A DNA stretch of 13,341 nt. Source: Desulfurococcales archaeon (GTDB lineage: Archaea > Thermoproteota > Thermoprotei_A > Sulfolobales > WAQK01). The notes under the pieces were generated by a model that was given only the letters and a program-made list of their open reading frames with translations, did no database searches and was not told where the DNA came from. Positions 1 to 6,171 of this stretch are shown in pieces. The position numbers and the translations under genes were made by a program. The stretch covers positions 1 to 13,341 of the forward strand of contig JALURJ010000132.1 of assembly GCA_027016915.1 (NCBI GenBank), read 5' to 3'. Positions within the stretch are counted from its first letter, which is position 1; each line of letters opens with the position of its first letter.

Positions 1-1381
1 GTCCTATGGGCCAAGACCGTAGGTGGCAGCCTCCCCTATCAGCTACCGCGTAGGATAGCCCCATGGCTGGTGAGGCTCTCGGCTCGTAAGCTGGCAGCTC
101 GAGGCCTTTGACATTTACAGCGTATCTCTCGCTACCTTTGCCAATCTTCTTGGCGGCCAGCCTGGTGCCTTCGGCAAGTATGTCTCCTATACCTTCCCTC
201 TTCCCTATCTTCTCAACCATCTCTACAAGGGCTTCCGCGTTGCCGAACCTGAGCTCTAACCCGTCCGTATCCTTTGTTGTTAGGATTCCTCTCTCGAAGA
301 GCTCCATGGCCCACGCTATGACGGAGCCTGTTGATATAGTATCCAGCCCGTACTCGTCGCATAGCTTGTTAGCTCTTGCTATGGCGTCAAACCTGGAGGT
401 GCCCGTGTTGGCTCCTAGAAGGTCGGCAGTCTCGTACTCGGGCCCCTCAGTTAGGGTCCCGGCCCATGGACCGTAGTCTATTAGGACGTAGTTGTGGCAC
501 CCTATGGGGCAGGAGAAACAGGCGCCCCTCTTAACTGCGTGTTTTAACAGGACATTTGCGTCTATTTCAGAGGCTTTCTCGAACCTCCCGTCAGTATAGT
601 TCCTCGTGGGTAAGGCTCCGGCCTCATTGGTCCACCACATGATGGCTATGGAGCCCCATTTAATGCCAAACTCGGCCTCCGGATTCTCAAAGATGTCCTT
701 CCTCGCCATCTCCTCGGAGGCTTTCTCGAATTCGTCGGGGAAGGCCACCTCGACGTATCCGGAGCCCCTAACGGCTATGGCCTTCACGTTCTTAGAGCCT
801 AGAACGGCTCCAACCCCTCCCCTACCATGTTGCCTGCCTTCTGAATCTATTGCAGCGAACCTCACCAGCTTCTCTCCGGCCGGACCTATACACATCACTT
901 TAACCATAGGATCTCCCAGCTCTTCTTTGACCATCTCCCTGGTCTCGCTGGTAGTCTTACCCCACATGTGCTTAGCGCTCCTGATCTCGACATGGCCGTC
1001 GTCTATGTAGATGTAAGAGGGCTCCTTAGCCTTTCCTAAGAGGATTAGGCCATCAAAACCTGCGTACTTGAGCTCCGCCCCTATGGGTCCCCCAGAATGG
1101 GAGTCGACCCATATCCCAGTGAGTGGGGATTTCGTAACCACTGGATATTTGCCGGAAGCCGGGGCCAACGTGCCGTTGGTGGGGCACGTCATTACTATGA
1201 ACACATTGTCCGGGCTGAGTGGGTCGGCCCCAGGCTTCAGGTAGTCTAGAAGGTAGCGAGCTGCAAGTCCTTTCCCGCCTATGTACTTGCGGGCATATTC
1301 CATGTTGAGGGGCTCTACGTGTATCTTCTCCCTGCTTAGGTCGATTATAAGGATCCGACCCACATAGCCCCCAATGGGCAT
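1..1381 (-). CDS. aor: Tungsten-containing aldehyde:ferredoxin oxidoreductase (AOR), N-terminal ~460 residues, cut by window edge
   Basis: This gene runs leftward and leaves the window, so only about 460 of a typical ~600-620 residues are visible. AOR-family enzymes oxidise aldehydes to carboxylic acids in the cytoplasm with a tungsten bis-pterin and a [4Fe-4S] cluster, reducing ferredoxin. The translation opens MPIGGYVGRILIIDLSR and carries the family's N-terminal features, including PASGKYPVVTKSPLTG and GRGGVGAVLGSKN. The cluster motif CxxCxxxC is complete (CFSCPIGC, Cys288, Cys291, Cys295), matching the numbering of the Pyrococcus furiosus enzyme as I recall it. The first pterin-binding DxxGLD motif is DEYGLD at 342-347. 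The ATG at 1381 is chosen because AGGTGA precedes it at good spacing; an in-frame GTG at 1390 lies inside that site. No stop or frameshift was seen in the visible part. Which AOR subfamily (AOR, FOR, GOR or WOR) cannot be decided here. Confidence 0.93.
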   Translation of the reverse strand, partial: MPIGGYVGRILIIDLSREKIHVEPLNMEYARKYIGGKGLAARYLLDYLKPGADPLSPDNVFIVMTCPTNGTLAPASGKYPVVTKSPLTGIWVDSHSGGPIGAELKYAGFDGLILLGKAKEPSYIYIDDGHVEIRSAKHMWGKTTSETREMVKEELGDPMVKVMCIGPAGEKLVRFAAIDSEGRQHGRGGVGAVLGSKNVKAIAVRGSGYVEVAFPDEFEKASEEMARKDIFENPEAEFGIKWGSIAIMWWTNEAGALPTRNYTDGRFEKASEIDANVLLKHAVKRGACFSCPIGCHNYVLIDYGPWAGTLTEGPEYETADLLGANTGTSRFDAIARANKLCDEYGLDTISTGSVIAWAMELFERGILTTKDTDGLELRFGNAEALVEMVEKIGKREGIGDILAEGTRLAAKKIGKGSERYAVNVKGLELPAYEPRASPAMGLSYAVADRGGCHLRSWPIG

Positions 1382-1390
1382 AGGGTTCAC

Positions 1391-1473
1391 CTTTACTTTA
1401 TACTTATTATAATCCCACGTAAAAAGGATTTGTTTTTAAATAATGAAAATATTTCTTAAATGTAATAACGATT
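1391..1473. promoter_or_regulatory. Divergent AT-rich promoter region between the AOR gene and the MoaD-like gene
   Basis: This stretch is much richer in A and T than its surroundings. On the minus strand TTATAATAAG (about 1412-1403) or the T/A-rich run near 1440-1431 could serve the AOR gene. On the plus strand TTTTTAAATA (1433-1442) would place a start near 1464, upstream of the MoaD-like gene. The shared region suggests joint control of an enzyme and its cofactor-assembly protein, which is inference. Confidence 0.55.
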
Positions 1474-1548
1474 ATGGATCTTTCATTTATTATTTTAACA
1501 AAATATTATCTGGGGAGTCCTGCATTAAATATTCACGGGGATATTTGG

Positions 1549-1833
1549 GTGAGCCAGATTAAAGTAAAGCTAATAGGAATAACTCCCGAGGGCAGAATAG
1601 AAGCCTTAATCGAAGCCGAGAAGGAAATGAAACTGCAGGAACTCCTAAAGAAAGTGTTAATGCCTAGAGGTTTGAGCCTGGAAGAGATCCTGGAGAGGCT
1701 GCGTAGAGGGAGCTACGTCTTGTTTATCAATGGTGAGGGGTTCCGCGGTGAAGAAGTTAGGGGTGTAATTGTTAAGCCTGGAGATGAAGTAGCGGTGATT
1801 CCCGTCGCCCCCGGCGGCTGCGCATACCTTTAG
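1549..1833 (+). CDS. MoaD/ThiS-family ubiquitin-fold sulfur carrier, AOR-linked, with a four-residue tail after GG
   Basis: This is a 94-residue protein of the beta-grasp MoaD/ThiS type. Such carriers hold a C-terminal thiocarboxylate that supplies the dithiolene sulfurs of molybdopterin or tungstopterin. The opening VSQIKVKLIG, the central LFINGEG (58-64) and the closing LxPGDEVAVIPVAPGG-like pattern are typical. It is divergent from a tungsten AOR gene, so it probably serves that enzyme's cofactor. I chose GTG 1549 because the family normally starts at this strand, GGGG lies about eight bases upstream, and the DNA before it is AT-rich. An in-frame ATG at 1474 would give 119 residues and is possible, since a TATA-like box at 1433-1442 sits about 30 bases ahead of it. 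The di-glycine (89-90) is followed by CAYL rather than ending the chain, so the carrier would need trimming or must work in another way. Confidence 0.82.
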   Translation: MSQIKVKLIGITPEGRIEALIEAEKEMKLQELLKKVLMPRGLSLEEILERLRRGSYVLFINGEGFRGEEVRGVIVKPGDEVAVIPVAPGGCAYL

Positions 1834-1900
1834 GCATGCCGGATAGCTATGATGTGCACCGTCGGGGATAAGGATGCACCCTTTCTAACCAACCAATTAG

Positions 1901-1960
1901 GCCTCAGACAAATGCCTTTTCGCCACCCCTCGGCGTCGGGAGTAGTCATCATTGGCGCAA
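1901..1960 (-). ncRNA. Candidate C/D box guide sRNA (2'-O-methylation guide)
   Basis: The minus strand reads as an archaeal C/D box sRNA with exact spacing: box C ATGATGA (1952-1946), a 12-nt guide (1945-1934), a D' box CCGA (1933-1930), a 3-nt spacer, a C' box GTGGCGA (1926-1920), a second 12-nt guide (1919-1908), and box D CTGA (1907-1904). Twelve-nucleotide guides are the archaeal norm. Boxes C and D are perfect, D' differs at one base and C' matches five of seven. Three terminal pairs can form (1956-1954 with 1903-1901). A TATA-like element (CCTATATTCTTA, 1990-1979) lies about 25 bases before the expected 5' end. Such RNAs direct the fibrillarin-Nop5-L7Ae complex, and both protein genes are in this window. 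I could not assign the rRNA or tRNA targets. Confidence 0.68.
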
Positions 1961-1978
1961 TCCCGGTTCTGTCCAGGC

Positions 1979-2007
1979 TAAGAATATAGGTTTCCCCACC
2001 TATATAT
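1979..2007 (-). promoter_or_regulatory. Probable sRNA promoter with a perfect 8-bp inverted repeat
   Basis: ATATAGGT and ACCTATAT form a perfect inverted repeat at 1984-1991 and 1998-2005 around six bases (TTCCCC on the plus strand). Each arm holds a TATA-like core. The left arm sits about 25 bases ahead of the candidate sRNA's expected start. The element also lies 40-70 bases beyond the stop of the membrane-protein gene. It could be a core promoter, an operator, or a short RNA hairpin; sequence alone does not decide. Confidence 0.45.
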
Positions 2008-2050
2008 CCCACCTATTCAGCAACCAGCATACCGGTACAGCTCGCCGCTC

Positions 2051-2383
2051 TCAATGCTCAAACCAGAGGGTGGAGAACGTTATGCCCAGGAAAACTGTGC
2101 ATAGGAGCCCGACTAACACTCCGAGCCTGGCAGCGCTTACGGGGTCCCCGTGTGCTAGCTGGTAGGTAAGCAAAGCCTCGGCAAGGAACATGGGGATAAG
2201 GCTCCACCAATACCTGGTGACCAGTATGAGTAAGCCCGTGGCTGTGAGTATGAGTCTCCCTATAACGATCTCTGAAGACAGCGCATAGGACACCGCAGTC
2301 CATAGGAGGAATAGTGCTAGGATGGAGCCAGACACCACGCCAGCTAGGGCTGACAAGAATGTGTCCCTCTTCCGGGCAGGCAT
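2051..2383 (-). CDS. Small polytopic membrane protein of unknown function (110 aa)
   Basis: I do not recognise this family. The protein has four predicted hydrophobic helices at about residues 10-34, 39-57, 60-77 and 84-107. A short basic N-terminus (MPARKRD) is expected to stay in the cytoplasm by the positive-inside rule. The loop between helices three and four is short and charged (AHGDP). There are no recognisable catalytic motifs. The ATG at 2383 is preceded by AGGTAGG five bases upstream and by a TATA-like CAAATTTAATC near 2430-2420, so it appears to have its own promoter and not to be the tail of the gatDE operon, which ends 68 bases upstream at 2452. It could be a small transporter-like or scaffold protein, but nothing in the sequence supports a specific role. 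Confidence 0.7.
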   Translation of the reverse strand: MPARKRDTFLSALAGVVSGSILALFLLWTAVSYALSSEIVIGRLILTATGLLILVTRYWWSLIPMFLAEALLTYQLAHGDPVSAARLGVLVGLLCTVFLGITFSTLWFEH

Positions 2384-2451
2384 GTTGCCTACCTGGCGGG
2401 ATTAGAATCCACGTCGAAAGATTAAATTTGACACTGTTTGGGGAATGCCTG

Positions 2452-4365
2452 CTAGTCTTTCCCTAGAACCTTGGCTATTTTTTCCCTGACAATCTTGGCG
2501 ACCAGCTTGCCGTCGGCCTTGCCGCGAAGCACAGCCATGGCTCTGCCCATTATGAGGCCCATGGCCCTCTCGCCGCGCTCCAGTATGGCCTGCCTGTTCT
2601 CCTCCACTATTTTGGACACCATCTCCTCAACCTGCTGGGGGGTTAGCTTGGTTAGGCCCAACTTTTCCGCGGCCTCCTCAGCCCTTGCCTCCGGGTTCTC
2701 GGCGAGGTATGCCAGGATCTCGGGTATAGCCTCCTTGGCAACCGCGCCCTTAGCTACCAGGGCTATGGCTTCCTCTATGTGGTGATCCTCAAGGTTTTCG
2801 ACGGGCACCCCTTCGCCCCTCAGCGCCTTGAGCGTCGATGTTATGGTGGATGCTATTACTGTGGGAGGCACCTGGCCGCCGTACCTGTCGACCAGGTGCT
2901 CGTACAGGTCGAGCCTTATGTCCCTGAGCACCTGCTCCGCCAGGTCCTTGCTGAGGCCGTGCTCCTCGGTGAACCTCTTGAGCTTAACCTCGGGCGGCTC
3001 GGGCACATATTTCTCAGCCTCTTTTAGGAGTTCCTCGTCGACCTCTAGAGGCGGCGTGTCTGTCTCGGGGTACATCCTGGCGGCGCCTGGCTGGGGTCTC
3101 ATGTACCTGGTGGTTCCGTCGGGGCTCGCCGCCCTGGTCTCGGGTGGTATGCCTCTCAGCGCCCACTTGGCTCTCTCCACCACGGCTTTCAAGGCTTCCC
3201 TGACCTTCTCCTCCCTATCGGCCACGAGGATGAAGGCGTCGTTATCGCCTACGCCTAGGGCCTCCCTGACCTTGGCCACCTCCTCGCCGGTTATGCCGTA
3301 GGCTGGCAGTTCGTCGCTGTGAAAGAGTCCTCCCACACCTCCCCAGAACCTGGCGTAGTCGGCGAGCTCCGTGCCGAACCTCCTGCCGGGCTGTAACTCC
3401 CTGCCCAGGAGCCCGGCGAAGCCGGGCAGCTTTATGCCGAGAACCTTGCCGCCGGAAGATAGGGCCCTTCTGATAACCTTGCTCTTGGTATTGGTGAAGA
3501 TTTCTGTGAGGTCCACTATTGGGTTGTCCAGCATCTCCTCCGTGACGCCCCGCTTTCCAAGCTCATCTCTTATTTCGAGAAGCCTTAGCTGCCTCAGGGC
3601 CTCGTACTCCACCACCTTGGCTATAAGCTCCAGCTTCTGGACTCCCTTGATCTCCGTCTTGGTGCCTCCCCTTATGGATACGTTGAGGTCCTGCCTTATG
3701 GTGCCGAGGCCCCTCTTGGCCTTCCCGGTAAGCCTCAGAATCTGTCCTATCTTGAGGGCAACCCTCTGAGCCTGCTCCGGCGTGTGGATGTCGGGGCCCG
3801 TTGCTATCTCTATTAGGGGTATTCCGAGCCTGTCAAGCCTGTACACCACTGTGCGGCCCTTCTCCTCCATCTTCCTGGCGGCGTCCTCCTCGACACATAT
3901 GGTCTGGATCCTCACCCTGCCGTCCTCGTCCTCCAGGCTCCCGCCCATGGCGACTATGGCTGTTCTCTGGAACCCTGTGGTGTTGGACCCGTCGATAACT
4001 ATCTTCCTCATGACGTGGATCTCGTCCACGGGCTTGGCGCCCAGAGCCTTGGCCACGGCTAGGGCTATGGCGACGGCCTCCCTGCTGATCTCGTGGGGAG
4101 GCTCCTCGTCGTCCTCTACCAGGCATGTCGAGACTCTCGGTGACTGATACCTGTACCTCCTCCGCCTCCTCCACTCGAAGTAGGCGGCGACGTCCACCTC
4201 CCCCAGCTCGCTCTGGGTTGGCCTAAGGGTCCTCTCGAAAACTCCGCCCTCCTCATCCACCATCCTGGTGGGGCATCGGCAGAACAGCTTCCTGGAGGTG
4301 TCTAACTGCTGGTGTATCTCCAGGCCTACCATGAGGCCCAGCTTCTCGTAGTCCAGCCTATCCAT
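2452..4365 (-). CDS. gatE: Glutamyl-tRNA(Gln) amidotransferase subunit E
   Basis: GatE (637 residues, the usual archaeal length) is the GatB-like kinase/transamidase subunit. It activates Glu on misacylated Glu-tRNA(Gln) with ATP and converts it to Gln using ammonia from GatD. The cradle domain shows GLEIHQQLDT (14-23) and LFCRCPT (27-33), the family's opening signature. An AspRS-type GAD insertion, which separates GatE from GatB, occupies roughly 280-410. MYPETDTPPL lies near 431-440, and a YqeY-like helical tail for tRNA binding fills about 490-637. The start overlaps the end of gatD by eight bases, and its Shine-Dalgarno site (GAGGTGG) lies inside the last gatD codons, so translation is probably coupled. 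Cells with GatDE normally use this route to make Gln-tRNA(Gln). Confidence 0.97.
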   Translation of the reverse strand: MDRLDYEKLGLMVGLEIHQQLDTSRKLFCRCPTRMVDEEGGVFERTLRPTQSELGEVDVAAYFEWRRRRRYRYQSPRVSTCLVEDDEEPPHEISREAVAIALAVAKALGAKPVDEIHVMRKIVIDGSNTTGFQRTAIVAMGGSLEDEDGRVRIQTICVEEDAARKMEEKGRTVVYRLDRLGIPLIEIATGPDIHTPEQAQRVALKIGQILRLTGKAKRGLGTIRQDLNVSIRGGTKTEIKGVQKLELIAKVVEYEALRQLRLLEIRDELGKRGVTEEMLDNPIVDLTEIFTNTKSKVIRRALSSGGKVLGIKLPGFAGLLGRELQPGRRFGTELADYARFWGGVGGLFHSDELPAYGITGEEVAKVREALGVGDNDAFILVADREEKVREALKAVVERAKWALRGIPPETRAASPDGTTRYMRPQPGAARMYPETDTPPLEVDEELLKEAEKYVPEPPEVKLKRFTEEHGLSKDLAEQVLRDIRLDLYEHLVDRYGGQVPPTVIASTITSTLKALRGEGVPVENLEDHHIEEAIALVAKGAVAKEAIPEILAYLAENPEARAEEAAEKLGLTKLTPQQVEEMVSKIVEENRQAILERGERAMGLIMGRAMAVLRGKADGKLVAKIVREKIAKVLGKD

Positions 4366-5719
4366 GGTACCACCTCGGGTACAGGTCTAGGGTGTGTCTG
4401 GGGTTCATCTCTCCGGCCAGGTTGGCTAGCATGAGCCTCCTAACCTCGCCGGGGTCCCGGGTGCGGGCCAGGATCCAGGAGAGCTTCACGTAGGCGGTTT
4501 CGGGGAGCATGTCGTCGCCGGGTATGACGCCAGCCGCTAGGAGTCGGCGGCCCGTGCTGTACACGTTCATGTTGACCCTGCCGAAGAGGCACTGGCTCGT
4601 CATAACCACTGCCAGGCCCTCCTCCACCGCCCTCTCTATGGCCGCTATGGTGGAGTTGGGGAAGTGGCCCAGACCAGTCCCCTCTAGGACCAAGCCGTGG
4701 TAGCCCTTATCGACGAACATGTCGATGACCTCGCCGGTTATGCCTGGGTACATCTTGACGAGGGCTACCTTGTCGTCAAACCCGTTCTCCACCCTGAGCT
4801 CGCCTGGCCTGCGGAAGTCTTTGTCGACGAGTTCGATCCTCTGCTCGTCCGGGTACACCTTGGCTAGGGGCGGCGCGTTGATGGACTGGAAGGCGTCTCT
4901 TCTGCTGGTGTGCATCTTCCTAACCTTGGTGCCCCTGTGGGCCAACGCGTAGGTGTCGCCAGTCTCGCCGTGCATGACGACCACCACCTCGGCGAAGGGA
5001 GCCTGCGCCGCCACCAGCACTGCAGCGCGGAGGTTGAAGGCGGCGTCGCTGCTGGGTCTGTCGCTGCTCCTCTGCGAGCCTACGAGGGCTACTGGGCCGG
5101 GCAGGGACCTGAAGGCGAAGGAGAGGGCTGCGGCGGTGTAGCCCATGGTGTCTGTTCCGTGGGTCACCACGACCCCTCTGGCGCCCTGCCTGAACTTCTC
5201 GGCAACCGCCTCCACCACGCCCTCCCAGTGCCTGGGCGTCATGTCCTCGCTGAATATGCTGTACAGGATGTCGGCGTCAACCCTGGCGGTCTCGGTTATC
5301 TCCGGCACTATGTGGACCAGGTCCTCGCTGCTTATAGCGGGCCTGACGGCACCCGTCTCGTACTCAACCCTGCTGGCTATTGTGCCCCCGGTGCTTATGA
5401 TTGAGACGAGGGGTTTGTCCTCCGCAACCCTGGGTGGCGGGAAGACCACTTCGGCCGACAACATGCCCCTCCTGGCGCCCAGCCTGGGCTTCTCGGCTTT
5501 CTCAACCCTGACCCCGGGCTCCCACTTGACGCCGACGTTGTAGCCATTGTCCAGCTTCACCACTATGATCTGCTTGCCGGCCAGCGCGTACCTGGGCATA
5601 AGTATTCCTTCGTATACCTCCCCGCCCCTGCTAACCCTTATCCTGTCCCCCACCTTCACTCCTAGCCCTTCTAGAACCCTGCGGACCTCTCCACCGTAAC
5701 CATGCAACGGGTCTTCCAA
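4358..5719 (-). CDS. gatD: Glutamyl-tRNA(Gln) amidotransferase subunit D (asparaginase-like glutaminase)
   Basis: GatD (453 residues) releases ammonia from glutamine or asparagine for GatE. An N-terminal beta-barrel domain of about 90 residues (DRIRVSRGG, GILMPRYA) is followed by an L-asparaginase fold. Both active-site threonine motifs are present: TGGT at 110-113, where Thr113 should be the nucleophile, and HGTDT at 187-191 with Thr189-Asp190. The lysine of the second triad is probably Lys268 in VRKMHTS. These residues are intact, so the subunit should be active. It leads the two-gene operon with gatE. The start at 5719 lacks a clear Shine-Dalgarno site. A T/A-rich stretch on the minus strand (near 5766-5755) may be its TATA box, which would give a short leader. 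Confidence 0.97.
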   Translation of the reverse strand: MEDPLHGYGGEVRRVLEGLGVKVGDRIRVSRGGEVYEGILMPRYALAGKQIIVVKLDNGYNVGVKWEPGVRVEKAEKPRLGARRGMLSAEVVFPPPRVAEDKPLVSIISTGGTIASRVEYETGAVRPAISSEDLVHIVPEITETARVDADILYSIFSEDMTPRHWEGVVEAVAEKFRQGARGVVVTHGTDTMGYTAAALSFAFRSLPGPVALVGSQRSSDRPSSDAAFNLRAAVLVAAQAPFAEVVVVMHGETGDTYALAHRGTKVRKMHTSRRDAFQSINAPPLAKVYPDEQRIELVDKDFRRPGELRVENGFDDKVALVKMYPGITGEVIDMFVDKGYHGLVLEGTGLGHFPNSTIAAIERAVEEGLAVVMTSQCLFGRVNMNVYSTGRRLLAAGVIPGDDMLPETAYVKLSWILARTRDPGEVRRLMLANLAGEMNPRHTLDLYPRWYHG

Positions 5720-5860
5720 GCCAACAACCCGGGAGTATTGGGGTTGTTTTAGGTGAAAAATAGTTTGTGCAGCAATGGGGGCTAAGCGTGACCGGCTACT
5801 AGGGGAACTGCGGTTGAATAATCTAGGCTGGTCGGGAACCCCTCATGGGGATGGGCGCGG
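5720..5860. other. Intergenic region between rps30e and gatD
   Basis: These 141 bases contain the likely gatD promoter on the minus strand. There is also a short perfect hairpin, CCCC-TCAT-GGGG on the plus strand (about 5839-5850), just past the rps30e stop. I looked for a C/D box RNA, tRNA or small ORF on both strands and found none. Confidence 0.4.
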
Positions 5861-6028
5861 CTACCTGCGCCTCCTGTAGGTAGCCACCTGCTGCGCCTCC
5901 AGCATTCTCCGGATGTACTCCTTCCTATTCCTAACCCTGGGCGCCAGGTTCTTCTTGGGCTTAGGCGGTATCTTGGGGGTCTGGTTCCTAACCTTACCCG
6001 CCTTCGTTATCGAGCCGTGGCTGGGCAT
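5861..6028 (-). CDS. rps30e: 30S ribosomal protein S30e
   Basis: This 55-residue gene is small and easily missed. The protein begins MPSHGSITKAGKVRNQTPKI and continues with a PPKPKK lysine/proline stretch and RVRNRKEY, which together are the signature of eukaryotic/archaeal S30e. It is highly basic and ends YRRRR. S30e binds the small subunit near the decoding centre; in eukaryotes it is made as a ubiquitin-like fusion (FAU), while the archaeal form stands alone, as here. A TATA-like TTTTATAAG (6073-6065) lies about 40 bases ahead of the ATG, implying a leader of roughly 15 bases. It is divergent from nop5 across a compact shared promoter region and precedes gatD on the same strand with a 141-base gap. 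Confidence 0.95.
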   Translation of the reverse strand: MPSHGSITKAGKVRNQTPKIPPKPKKNLAPRVRNRKEYIRRMLEAQQVATYRRRR

Positions 6029-6171
6029 CTCTCGTGCACCGGTTAGCGTATAGGGTCCGGGCCTCTTATAAAATATTGCTCTCCCCCGGGGCCTTTAACC
6101 AATATATAAATAGCCGGTAAATCTAATGTATCGTAGCGGCAGGTTATCGGTTTAGAGTATGGTGGAGGTGT
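6029..6171. promoter_or_regulatory. Divergent promoter region, rps30e / nop5
   Basis: Two TATA-like boxes face outward: TTTTATAAG on the minus strand (6073-6065) for rps30e, and AATATATAAAT on the plus strand (6101-6111) for nop5. A palindrome, CCCCGGGG (6084-6091), lies between them. The plus-strand box predicts a start near 6130 and a leader of about 40 bases, with GGAGGTG just ahead of the nop5 ATG. The layout would allow coordinated expression of a ribosomal protein and the rRNA-methylation RNP. Confidence 0.6.

Noticed and set aside
108..1010. Plus-strand frames of 122 and 134 codons at the left end
   Set aside because: They lie opposite the AOR gene, whose minus-strand translation carries the full Fe-S and pterin motifs; the plus-strand products are Ser/Leu/Pro-rich shadows.
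1830..2012. A 60-codon minus-strand frame in the gap after the MoaD-like gene
   Set aside because: It overlaps the candidate C/D sRNA and its promoter, has no Shine-Dalgarno site, and its translation shows no recognisable composition or motif.
5839..5850. CCCC-TCAT-GGGG hairpin as an intrinsic terminator of rps30e
   Set aside because: There is no T-run after it on the minus strand, and hairpin-dependent termination is not established for archaea; the stem is only four pairs.
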